Shown: positions 1 through 8,898 of the stretch, piece after piece
Layout of the letters: each line of letters starts with the position of its first letter
Position numbering within the stretch: the stretch's first letter is position 1
Source of the DNA: Telmatactis stephensoni
Taxonomy: Eukaryota; Cnidaria; Anthozoa; Actiniaria; Isophelliidae
NCBI GenBank assembly: GCA_029948255.1
Contig: JALIZF010001782.1
Coordinates: 653,501 to 717,500 of the forward strand
Length of the DNA stretch: 64,000 nt
Direction of reading: 5' to 3'
Notes under the pieces: model-generated
What the model was told of the DNA's origin: nothing
The model's input: only the letters and a program-made list of their open reading frames with translations
The model's database searches: none
Translations under genes and position numbers: made by a program

Positions 1-89
1 TTGAAAGCACTCTTTCTACCTCGTTTGATTGCTAAATTGCGGAGCTTTTTCCTTGTTGCCTTCTTTGGTTTCTTCTTTTTAGCCGCCAT
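1..89 (-). CDS. Partial lysine-rich protein, N-terminus only
   Basis: On the minus strand an ATG at 89-87 in a strong initiation context (AAGATGGCGG) opens a frame that stays open to the window edge, about 29 codons. The peptide starts MAAKKKKPKKATRKK and is very basic, like a nuclear or nucleic-acid-binding protein, but I do not recognise the family. The gypsy LTR begins 46 bases upstream of this ATG, so the retrotransposon sits in the 5' leader or promoter. An ETS-like ACAGGAAGT lies at the insertion point. The sequence left of the window would be needed to confirm a gene. Confidence 0.4.
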   Translation of the reverse strand, partial: MAAKKKKPKKATRKKLRNLAIKRGRKSAF

Positions 90-135
90 CTTGAAAATCG
101 ACTATTTTTGGGATCATGTTTCTTGTACAGGAAGT

Positions 136-289
136 TGTCATGATATGTCACAGCCTCGCTGTCACGAAACACTATAGGATATCATATGTACAGTGACCTT
201 GAGCATGAATCGAAACCAACATTGTAAAACCTCTAGATCATTCATCTTAGTACATAGAAATAAAGAACGCGAATCAAAGAATCATTACA
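136..289 (+). repeat. 5' LTR of the gypsy element
   Basis: This 154-bp direct repeat carries an AATAAA-like signal near 260-265. It is identical to 4622-4775. The element's promoter is expected in it, but I see no convincing TATA box. Confidence 0.95.
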
Positions 290-377
290 TGGTGCCAGAA
301 GTGGTAGTACTTATCCACAACAATTGGTAAGTGTATTTTCATCTGAATACACCGTATTCAAGTAAACAACTCAAAAC

Positions 378-3092
378 ATGGCCGCCGCTGGGTTTACACC
401 GCCCACCATGAATTGGCAAGCCAGTGATATCAACGAAGAGCTCGCTACATTTAAGCAATATTGCAATCTCGTTTTCCACGGCCCCTTCTCAAAGAAGAAT
501 AATAGCGAGAAATCGTCATATATCCTGTTATGGATAGGCCGCCAAGGCGTAGACATATACAATGGATTCACTTGGGATAATGAGGACGATAAAACAAAAC
601 CCTCAGCTATCTGGTCTAAATTCGAAAAACACTTAGCACCAAGAACAAATTTTAGACTAGCCCGGTATCAGTTACAGCAGCTTAAGCAAACTAATGAGGA
701 AACTGTAGACGATTTCATGACAAAATGCCGCAATCAGGCAGCAAAATGCAAGTTCCGCGATCAGCGCGAGATCGATGAGCGCTTAATCGAGCAACTGATC
801 GTCGGGACAAAACACAAAAAAGCACAAGAAAGAATTCTAGAACACGGAGATGAGCTAACCCTTGATAAAGCTCTAGACTATGCGCGAACATATGAAGCAA
901 CAATAACGCATGTGGCCCAACTAAACAATCCAGACACACATGTCAATGCCATCGGAAAATCCGAAACTCCGAAACGGAAATGTGGAAATTGCGGGAGAGC
1001 GCACGAAATCAGAAAATGCCCCGCTTATGGATCAATATGCAATTTCTGCTCCAAACCAAATCATTGGAGTAATGTCTGCCGCCAGAAAGCTAATTCAAAT
1101 AACTTTGTAGAAGCTAATCAATCACGAAGCACCAAAGTCCCCCAAGGTCAAATAACTGACCCCCAACCTCGTCGGCGCAATAGACACGTTCACGAATTAC
1201 AAGCAGGAAACGAATTGAGCGACGAATTCGAGATGCTGCATTTTGAATCCATAACAGTAGATAGCATAACCCCCGAAACGACTAGAGATGAAGCACTAGT
1301 TACCCTAGACTTATCTCTACCTCACAAAACTAACCCTCGAATACAGTTAAAGGCGAAACTTGACACCGGCGCACAAGCCAACATCCTGCCAATTAGATTA
1401 TACAGGGAGATGTTCCCACAGAACATCAGTTCAGATGGTCAGCCTAAACACAAAGCTCTAAAAGCATCCAAGACAGTAATAACAGCATATGGGGGGTCAA
1501 GAATCAATCAATTTGGTACTTGCGAAATAGAATGCAAACACGAAGGCTATACAACTAAAGCCCTTTTTTACGTGACAGACGCGCCAGGCCGCGCCATAAT
1601 CGGATTACCAACGGCACTGACACTTAAGCTAATTACTTTGAACTGTTCTGTAGAGCAACATGCACAGAATGAAGCCGCGACGCACAATCAAACAACCAGC
1701 TCTGATCCCATAACACCCAAAGAAAAATTGATCCAACAATTCCCAGAATGCTTCGACGGAATAGGAAAATTCGAAGGGGAATATCATATCACTTTAGATC
1801 CAAATATACCCCCAGTCATACACGCACCTCGGCGAGTGCCAATCAGCATGAAGGATGATATCAAACGGGAACTTGACGAAATGATCAGTCAAGGTATTAT
1901 CGCAAAAGTAAGAGAGGGAGAACCAACTTCATGGGTAAACAGCCTTGTATACAGACGAAAACCCAACGGCAGACTAAGAATATGTTTGGACCCCAAAGAT
2001 CTGAATGCTGCGATAAAAAGAGACCACCACGTGACGCCAACGCTAGAGGAAATCCTCCCAAAACTCAGCGGAGCAAAGCATTTCTCAATCTTAGACGCCA
2101 AGTGTGGCTATTGGAACGTCGTCCTCGACAACGATTCAAGTTACTTAACCACTTTCAATTCACCCTTTGGGAGATATCGATTCTTACGCATGCCCTTTGG
2201 ATTAAAGATGTCTCAAGACGTATTTCAGTCGAAAATCAACCAAACATTCGAAGGCTGTTCTGGTGTTACTGGCATAGCAGACGACATAGTAGTTTCCGGA
2301 ACAACAGAAGAAGAACACAACAGAAACCTCCACGGAATGATAATGAGATGCCAGACAACCGGCCTCAAGCTCAACCCAGATAAGTGTTATATCAACCAAG
2401 ATGAGATCAAATTCTATGGGATAATTTGCAGCGGGGACGGCATTCAACCTGATCCAGCGAAAGTCTCGGCACTAAAGCAGATGAAAGAGCCAACTGATCA
2501 GAAAGAATTACAGACCTTCCTTGGCCTAGCCACTTATATGTCACCCTTCATTGCCAACCTAAGCATTCTCACAGCACCATTAAGAGAGCTGCTCAAGGAA
2601 GGTACAACCTTCCAGTGGAACGCTAATTATCAAACAGCATTCAACCAGATCAAGGAGTCTATTAGCGAGAAAGTGACACTTACCTACTTCAACAACAACA
2701 AAGAGGTAACCTTGCAAGTAGACGCCTCTATGAAAGGCCTCGGGGCTGCCCTATTGCAAGAAGGTAAGCCCGTAGCATTCGCAAGCAAGTCATTGACGGA
2801 CGCAGAAACGAGATATGCAAATATCGAAAGAGAGCTGTTAGCAGTGGTGTATGGATGTGAGCGTTTTCATAACTACCTATTTGGTCGCCCTTTCACTGTA
2901 CTAACCGACCATAAGCCACTTGAAAGCATCCACCTCAAACACCTAACCTCAGCACCGCCACGGCTTCAGAGGATGCTGCTCAGGCTACAACCATACGACA
3001 TAAAGATCCGTTATCTATCTGGAAAGGAAATGTTGCTAGCCGATGCATTATCTCGTCTATCACCTGAGGAGAAATTCCAAATAGAAAACTAG
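378..3092 (+). CDS. Gypsy Gag-Pol: nucleocapsid, protease, RT, RNase H
   Basis: This 904-residue polyprotein makes the capsid and copies the element's RNA into DNA. Residues about 1-190 are Gag. Two zinc knuckles follow, at C202 (CX2CX3HX4C) and C221 (CX2CX4HX4C). The aspartic protease active site DTG is at 329-331. Reverse transcriptase spans about 470-720, with its catalytic pair in the ADD motif at 635-636. RNase H starts around VDAS (Asp782). The ATG context at 378 is good (AAAACATGGCC). The frame ends at a TAG (3090-3092), and the integrase continues in the same frame afterwards. The break therefore looks like a single nonsense change, or possibly a readthrough stop, not a designed gene boundary. 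Confidence 0.95.
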   Translation: MAAAGFTPPTMNWQASDINEELATFKQYCNLVFHGPFSKKNNSEKSSYILLWIGRQGVDIYNGFTWDNEDDKTKPSAIWSKFEKHLAPRTNFRLARYQLQQLKQTNEETVDDFMTKCRNQAAKCKFRDQREIDERLIEQLIVGTKHKKAQERILEHGDELTLDKALDYARTYEATITHVAQLNNPDTHVNAIGKSETPKRKCGNCGRAHEIRKCPAYGSICNFCSKPNHWSNVCRQKANSNNFVEANQSRSTKVPQGQITDPQPRRRNRHVHELQAGNELSDEFEMLHFESITVDSITPETTRDEALVTLDLSLPHKTNPRIQLKAKLDTGAQANILPIRLYREMFPQNISSDGQPKHKALKASKTVITAYGGSRINQFGTCEIECKHEGYTTKALFYVTDAPGRAIIGLPTALTLKLITLNCSVEQHAQNEAATHNQTTSSDPITPKEKLIQQFPECFDGIGKFEGEYHITLDPNIPPVIHAPRRVPISMKDDIKRELDEMISQGIIAKVREGEPTSWVNSLVYRRKPNGRLRICLDPKDLNAAIKRDHHVTPTLEEILPKLSGAKHFSILDAKCGYWNVVLDNDSSYLTTFNSPFGRYRFLRMPFGLKMSQDVFQSKINQTFEGCSGVTGIADDIVVSGTTEEEHNRNLHGMIMRCQTTGLKLNPDKCYINQDEIKFYGIICSGDGIQPDPAKVSALKQMKEPTDQKELQTFLGLATYMSPFIANLSILTAPLRELLKEGTTFQWNANYQTAFNQIKESISEKVTLTYFNNNKEVTLQVDASMKGLGAALLQEGKPVAFASKSLTDAETRYANIERELLAVVYGCERFHNYLFGRPFTVLTDHKPLESIHLKHLTSAPPRLQRMLLRLQPYDIKIRYLSGKEMLLADALSRLSPEEKFQIEN

Positions 3093-4397
3093 GAGATACA
3101 AGTCCACGAGATTTACACCCAGTTTAGCAATGGAATGATCGAGAAAATCAGGTCCAGCACAACCGCTGACGAAGAGTTGTCGTGTCTGAAACACACTGTG
3201 TATGAAGGATGGCCAGAAACTATAAAAGAAGTCTCTAAACTGCTAAAACCATACTGGTCCTTCAGGGATGAAATTACTATCGACGACGGCATACTTACCA
3301 AGGGACAAAGAATAATCATCCCAGCCGTACTACAGAAAGAGATATTGGCAAAACTCCATGCCAGTCATCAAGGCGCTGAGAAGACTAAACTCCGAGCACG
3401 AACTTCCGTATACTGGAGAAATATGAACGACGACATCGACAAGATCACCGCAACATGTCAAACATGTCAAACATATCAACCCAGCAATGCAAAACAGCCA
3501 CTAATTCCCACAGAGGTTCCACCGCGGCCATGGCACACTATCGCCACAGACCTGTTTTGCATAGATAACTCAGAGTACCTGTTGATATCCGATTACTATT
3601 CAAAGTACCCATTCGTAAGAAAGATCCCTAAGGGCCAAAGCAACAGCAGAACTGTGATCGAAATTATGAAGCAAATATTCAGTGAACAAGGCATCCCCAA
3701 AATAGTGAGATCAGACAATGGCCCTCACTACAGTAGTGCAAACTTCCAAGAGTTTGCCAAGAATTATGGTTTCGAACACGTAACAAGTTCACCACGTTAC
3801 CCTCAGGCAAATGGATTCATTGAAAACCAAGTCAAGACAGTAAAGACAACGCTTCTCAAGACCAGGCACACGGGCGAAGACCCATGCATGGCTCTACTGT
3901 GCTTGCGTACGACTCCAATTGATAACAAACTACCGTCACCCTCAGAATTGCTTCTTGGTCGAAAGATACAGGGAAACCTTCCGTCCCTCATAACCAGAGG
4001 AGACAATGACGATGTAGTTGAAAGGCTCAAAGAACGGCAAGACCTTCAAAAATTCTACTTTGACCAAAACACCAGAGTTCTCCCTGACCTCCTACCAGGG
4101 CAAAGCATCAACATTCAAAACCCATCGACAAGGAGGTGGGAGCCGGCAACAATCAAGGAAAAGCTAGAACTCCCAAGGTCCTACACTGTCGTTACCTCAT
4201 CAGGAGGAGAACTTCGCCGTAACAGATCACATATCCGTGAAACAACATCATCACCTCCAAAACAGTCACAACCAATGACGATAAGCAAATCACCAGAAGA
4301 CTGCAGTTCAGCTAAGGACACACAGCCAACCACTCCACCAGGAACAAAGGTCACCCGAAGTGGAAGGATCGTGCAGCCACCCGACAGATTTGTGTAA
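3093..4397 (+). CDS. Gypsy integrase, in frame after a TAG stop
   Basis: The frame of the upstream Pol continues directly after the TAG at 3090-3092. The first internal ATG is at 3135 and gives 420 residues. Counting from that ATG, a zinc-binding HHCC module lies at H75/H78 and C108/C111. The DDE core has D139 (TDLFC), D194 (SDNGPH) and E230 (GFIEN). The C-terminus is basic and proline/serine-rich and ends at 4397. Without readthrough or separate initiation this part would not be made as a Pol fusion. The following A-rich tract (about 4430-4480) is noncoding. Confidence 0.93.
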   Translation, partial: EIQVHEIYTQFSNGMIEKIRSSTTADEELSCLKHTVYEGWPETIKEVSKLLKPYWSFRDEITIDDGILTKGQRIIIPAVLQKEILAKLHASHQGAEKTKLRARTSVYWRNMNDDIDKITATCQTCQTYQPSNAKQPLIPTEVPPRPWHTIATDLFCIDNSEYLLISDYYSKYPFVRKIPKGQSNSRTVIEIMKQIFSEQGIPKIVRSDNGPHYSSANFQEFAKNYGFEHVTSSPRYPQANGFIENQVKTVKTTLLKTRHTGEDPCMALLCLRTTPIDNKLPSPSELLLGRKIQGNLPSLITRGDNDDVVERLKERQDLQKFYFDQNTRVLPDLLPGQSINIQNPSTRRWEPATIKEKLELPRSYTVVTSSGGELRRNRSHIRETTSSPPKQSQPMTISKSPEDCSSAKDTQPTTPPGTKVTRSGRIVQPPDRFV

Positions 4398-4621
4398 CCG
4401 CAGAGTACACGATGAAGAGTGAAACAAACATTAAAAAACAAAAACAAAAAAAAAACAAAACAAAACAAAAAAAAAGAGAAAGAGACAGAGACAACACGGC
4501 TAAGAACGAACATAATAAGTTGCATGCATAGGCAACAGTCTTAGCCTAAGTTACTGTTAAGGAATATGATTACTTTAAGATATATAATTGATTATGTAAT
4601 TTATATTTAGAGAAAGAGGGA

Positions 4622-4775
4622 TGTCATGATATGTCACAGCCTCGCTGTCACGAAACACTATAGGATATCATATGTACAGTGACCTTGAGCATGAATCGAA
4701 ACCAACATTGTAAAACCTCTAGATCATTCATCTTAGTACATAGAAATAAAGAACGCGAATCAAAGAATCATTACA
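4622..4775 (+). repeat. 3' LTR of the gypsy element
   Basis: This repeat is identical to 136-289. It is preceded by a polypurine tract and followed by the GAAGT target duplication. Confidence 0.95.
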
Positions 4776-4780
4776 GAAGT

Positions 4781-5583
4781 GTCGTCATCCATAGCAACAG
4801 ACAAAACAGCTGAAAGCAGGGGGGTAGGGACAGGCACGGACTAAGTTTTTGCGATGCAGTGCCTCTGAACAGCGGTATAACAAATAAAATATGGCAGAAC
4901 GAAAGAACACAATGTCTAACAGCAATTTGGGCCACTTTTAATTTTCAAGACTTATTGGTAAGAAATCTGATATCTTGCACTTCAATACTCTACACAGTTC
5001 CACGAGAATCAAAATTTCTAAGGAAAAATGTGATATTTTGATGAAATATTTGGCATTGATATAGAAGACATGTATGTGCACTGATGTAGTTTTAGGCGAC
5101 TGGATTCCATGGTTGGCTTACTAAATAAAGAAATTACAGTCTATTGTGTGGTTAAAAACAAATGCTCGATTATTAACTGATTGATTTATTGCTGCCAAGT
5201 GAGCGAGCCTCAGCGAGCGAGCGCCGGCAGCAGACCTAATTTTGTCAATACGTCCAATTTGAGAATGCGGTTACCCTGTGGATTCAACAAACCGGTTAAA
5301 ACCAGTTTTAAGTTCGATAGCAGTTCACCAGTAAAAACAGTAAAAGTACTACGAAACCGGTTTCGAAACCGGTTCTACGCACTCACATGTGTTTTGACAT
5401 CTGAAGAGCCTCTGAAGTTTCAGGGTAGCAAAAAGGCCGTTTATCTTTGGTAAGTATTACCATTTAAAGACATATCTACTTTCTAAATTGTAATTAAGAG
5501 TCAGTAGTCACGAGCAACGTGAGTGTTGGCTGTACGAACTTCTGTTTTATCAGTACTTTCCAAACTTACGAACTCAGCCAAAT
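4781..5583. other. Intergenic leader region of the Helitron unit
   Basis: I see no convincing gene here. The stretch 5280-5380 holds clustered ACCGGTT motifs, including a palindrome around 5355-5376. A good splice donor (TTTG followed by GTAAGT) sits at 5451, so part of this may be a spliced 5' leader of the following OTU gene. A similar ACCGGTT-GAAACCAG motif recurs near 24775. Confidence 0.3.
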
Positions 5584-6609
5584 ATGGCCTGCTCTATGTG
5601 GAGCTATTACCATTTAACTGTACATGTTTTGATCTCAAACAATGAAAAAAGCCCTAAACAAGGTGCTTCAACAACAGAAAACTCGCCGAGGGTGGCAAAT
5701 AATAACTGCGAACAATGTTTCGTATCGCCATTGCTCAGTTGGCTTAATACATCACAATGTATGCTCATGTCACAAGTGTTTCACGGCTTAAATCATAGAA
5801 AAGCTCTGCAGAGAGTGTATTTTTTGAAATCCGGTGATGTTGAACTTAATCCAGGGCCAAATGATATCATCGCAAGCATTCAAAATGTCCAAAGTACAAA
5901 TGAATACAGCCTTTTAATAGATAGGTTAGCACAACGTGGCTTGAGACTTTATGATGTTGGTGGAAACGGAGATTGTTTTTTTAAAGCTATTTCCCACCAA
6001 CTATCTGGTGTAGCTGACCACCATTTCACAATTCGCCAGTTAGGAGTCAATTTCATGATAAAATATCCAGAAAATTTTATTGGTGCTCATACTCAAAGTT
6101 CTTGGCAAAATTACCTTCAAGATATGTCAATGAGTGGAACGTGGTGTGATGCTTTAATAGTTCATGCAGTTGCAAATGCATTGCAATGTAATATACATAT
6201 TATAGAGTCTCATCCAAACTTTACAGAATTGACAGTTGTAGAATGTGAATACCATTCACAGTCAAGAATGCAAACATTGTACATAGCTCATCTATCAGAA
6301 GTGCACTATGTATCTACCTTGCCCATAAATGCATTAACTGATTCATGTGAATCTGCTGAAACAAAAAAAAGACAAAACCAAAGACTGCAATATTTGAAAA
6401 GAAAATTACTTGAAACTTCTGATCAAAGAGACAAAAGACTTGCTAAAAATAGATTATATAAGCAAAAACTCAAAAGCCAAAACCAAACAAACCATAAGCA
6501 AAGTTCTGTTGACTTCAATTTTAAAGAGTCTGAGAATGTTAGAATTCCTGATACCACAATGCCGGACAAAAAGGTTAAGACAAAACGAAAAACGTTGATT
6601 TTTGAGTAA
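5584..6609 (+). CDS. Helitron-associated OTU cysteine protease with 2A-like leader
   Basis: This is a 341-residue open frame. Residues 1-92 form a leader that ends in GDVELNPGP (84-92), a textbook 2A ribosome-skipping motif, so the chain may be released after Gly91 with Pro92 starting the downstream product. An OTU deubiquitinase-like domain follows at about 115-250, with catalytic Cys131 in GGNGDCFF and His241 in EVHYVS. The tail is lysine-rich and includes QYLKRKL, a short motif repeated near the start of the Rep-helicase frame at 8930. OTU domains are known in Helitrons. The last codons (from about 6556) lie in a 277-bp repeat, so the natural protein probably continues into the downstream frame by splicing. 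Confidence 0.85.
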   Translation: MACSMWSYYHLTVHVLISNNEKSPKQGASTTENSPRVANNNCEQCFVSPLLSWLNTSQCMLMSQVFHGLNHRKALQRVYFLKSGDVELNPGPNDIIASIQNVQSTNEYSLLIDRLAQRGLRLYDVGGNGDCFFKAISHQLSGVADHHFTIRQLGVNFMIKYPENFIGAHTQSSWQNYLQDMSMSGTWCDALIVHAVANALQCNIHIIESHPNFTELTVVECEYHSQSRMQTLYIAHLSEVHYVSTLPINALTDSCESAETKKRQNQRLQYLKRKLLETSDQRDKRLAKNRLYKQKLKSQNQTNHKQSSVDFNFKESENVRIPDTTMPDKKVKTKRKTLIFE

Positions 6610-6832
6610 ACCCATCACGTTCAGTTAATTGTTCTCCCCTCTCCCCCTCTCACCCAATGTTGAGGTAGGTGCACAATGTCGTCCATAGAATGGGCTATCG
6701 TCTGGTACAACATTGACCCGGGGGGAGGGGGGATTCAACAAATAGCTTGTAAGGAAGAGGCGACGACCTAATCAAGTAACAGCTGAAATGTATGGATTTC
6801 ATAACTGTCTCAAGGATTTTTGTCCGTGATTG
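6556..6832 (+). repeat. Direct repeat copy A inside the Helitron
   Basis: The sequence from ACAATGCCGGACAAAAA to GTCCGTGATTG is repeated almost exactly at 8620-8898. It contains a G-rich stretch (CCCGGGGGGAGGGGGG). A possible splice donor (AAAAAGGTTAAG) lies near its left end. Confidence 0.9.
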
Positions 6833-8619
6833 TATATAAACGATAAGCCTGTTATCGCGCGTTTACGTAAATTTCACAGTGTCTGTACTAAATTTTTCAC
6901 TCGTTGTCATGATGAACGCAAATTCTAATTACCAATCATAACGAAAGAATAACAGTTGTGTAGGCAAAAAAGCCTTTGATGCCTCTTAAAGTTATTGGTT
7001 GTTGTCGCACGTGATTATAGTACTTCAGCTCTTTATGTCCATGGTTTATATCAAGGAAATAAGCCGATCATGCTCGAAATTATAAAAAATATCTCTGGCA
7101 AGATAAGAATATACCTATCCAGGATCAATTATTATGCTGAGGAAACAAGCACTGGAACAAAATATTACACGTGAGAACTATAGACAGTTCGCAGATAGAG
7201 TTATAGAAACATTGTACAGTTTTAATTCTTGTTACTAAAATAGATAAGACTATAAATCCAGTAACAGTAGTCTGAATCTTCTGATTGCTTCTAAAGGACA
7301 AAGTACCAAATATTAACATCGCTTTTTCAATAAAAGTTTGTTGTTTAATCTAACATTTAACGAATATCTAAAAACGCTACATATTTTTTAGATCAGGGTC
7401 ACGCGCGCGCGTTACAATTCCTCTGGACATTGCGTGACATGTCAGTTTATCGCGTTACACTACTGTACATAGAGGAATTTGATTACCCAAGCTGCCAAAA
7501 AGTTTTGATTCTCTTTATAATAAAACCTCGAAGGAACTCTTTCAAATTGTCAATATGTTAGCTTTCAGGTAAACAAAGATTTCGCACGATTCACAACCTC
7601 ATTGATTTTGTTTTCAACGGTTAACGAACGATCTACACCACTTTTCTCTAGAGAAGAACTGACTGATATCTACTTATAGAAAAGATTGGCTGTTAACCGA
7701 TAAGATGGTTTGTTAATCGTGGTTTTATTTCAAATATGCAATATTTGAATGAAGTTAACCGAGTTATAACCGTTTATATAGGTAAAAACACCCACATATA
7801 TATAAGAAAACGATCAACTTAGTATCAGCACCGCAAAACTTAGCACAAGAAGGGAACTCATGTTAGACTCCCTTGGGATTTGATAGCTCGGTTGTATCAA
7901 GTTGCACTAGACACGCGGCATGTCCATTTCGCGATCGTCGACCAGCAATTTTGTTTATCATTCAGTGTTTGATTTCATAACACATTTGGTAACATATTTC
8001 CACGCGCTATGGTAATTATGGTAATTATTGTGAGGCTTAGAATATAAACGGACCCTGATTCCACGTTTGTGTACCAGGACTGCTAAGCAGTTAACCGCCT
8101 GTAACTTTTATCCAACCAAATGGCTATATACTTGCGTACACCTCCATTCTGATGGCTTTCTCGAAAACAGCACCAATGCTTAACTTTAGCATTGCAAATG
8201 TTGAAGGAGTGCACACCAATTTCGGCGAAATCATTGCGTGAGGGAAGTCGCTCTTAATCTGCCTGGCTGTAAGTTACTAAATGTAGACTTCACACGTCTG
8301 TGGTACCTAACCTCTTTAATTTTCTGATTCTCCAGACCTTTCTGAAGACAACTAATCGTTTTCATATCTTTGAAGAAGGTCCACGTTTAATCTCTAAGCG
8401 TAAATGTGGAAATTGCTATTCTATTTCTAAGGAGTGTGAAATAGCTACGTTTTTAATAGGTAATCTGCGAAAACTTAATTTGTCCCGTATTTCCTCATAC
8501 ACTAAGACCGTTATCTACAACTTCCTGTACAAATACGTACACTTGATGTGAACATTTTGCAAGAGGCTTTTTTGGTATACCCTTGAACTGGCCCCCGTAA
8601 AGCGCAAAACATGTCATAG
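6833..8619. other. 1.8-kb spacer between direct repeats, no gene seen
   Basis: No frame of note is present. The stretch has a TATA-like TATATATATAAG near 7796-7808 and an ACGCGCGCG patch near 7400, and is otherwise AT-rich. It separates the OTU frame from the Rep-helicase frame. Its origin is unknown: an insertion, or a recombination product between the two repeats. Confidence 0.4.
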
Positions 8620-8898
8620 ACAATGCCGGACAAAAATGTTAAGACAAAACGAAAAACATGTTGATTTTTGAGTAAACCCATCACGTTCAGTTAATTGTTC
8701 TCCCCTCTCCCCCTCTCACCCAATGTTGAGGTAGGTGCACAATGTCGTCCATAGAATGGGCTATCGTCTGGTACAACATTGACCCGGGGGGAGGGGGGAT
8801 TCAACAAATAGCTTGTAAGGAAGAGGCGACGACCTAATCAAGTAACAGCTGAAATGTATGGATTTCATAACTGTCTCAAGGATTTTTGTCCGTGATTG
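8620..8898 (+). repeat. Direct repeat copy B inside the Helitron
   Basis: This is the second copy of 6556-6832, differing by a few bases and a short insertion. The ATG at 8858 that opens the next long frame lies inside it. A splice-acceptor-like TGATTGCAG ends just after it at 8901. Confidence 0.9.

Larger units (their letters stand above)
136..4775 (+). mobile_element. Ty3/gypsy LTR retrotransposon, complete
   Basis: The element is 4640 bp. Two 154-bp LTRs (136-289 and 4622-4775) are identical base for base by eye, begin with TG and end with CA. It is flanked by the 5-bp target duplication GAAGT (131-135 and 4776-4780). A primer-binding-site-like TGGTGCCAGAAGTGG follows the 5' LTR at 290, and a purine-rich tract AGAAAGAGGGA precedes the 3' LTR at 4611-4621. 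Internal order is gag, protease, RT, RNase H, integrase, the gypsy arrangement. Identical LTRs mean a very recent insertion. Confidence 0.96.

Noticed and set aside
4181..4525. Minus-strand protein rich in Phe
   Set aside because: It is the reverse of the integrase tail plus an A-rich tract, giving runs of Phe and Leu; a shadow.
5181..5453. 90-codon frame before the Helitron OTU gene
   Set aside because: No start context and no domain; it contains the ACCGGTT repeats and ends at a splice donor, so it is at best a leader.
6556..8898. LTR retrotransposon inferred from the 277-bp direct repeats
   Set aside because: The repeats do not begin TG and end CA at matching places, no target duplication flanks them, and the interior has no gag, pol, PBS or polypurine tract.
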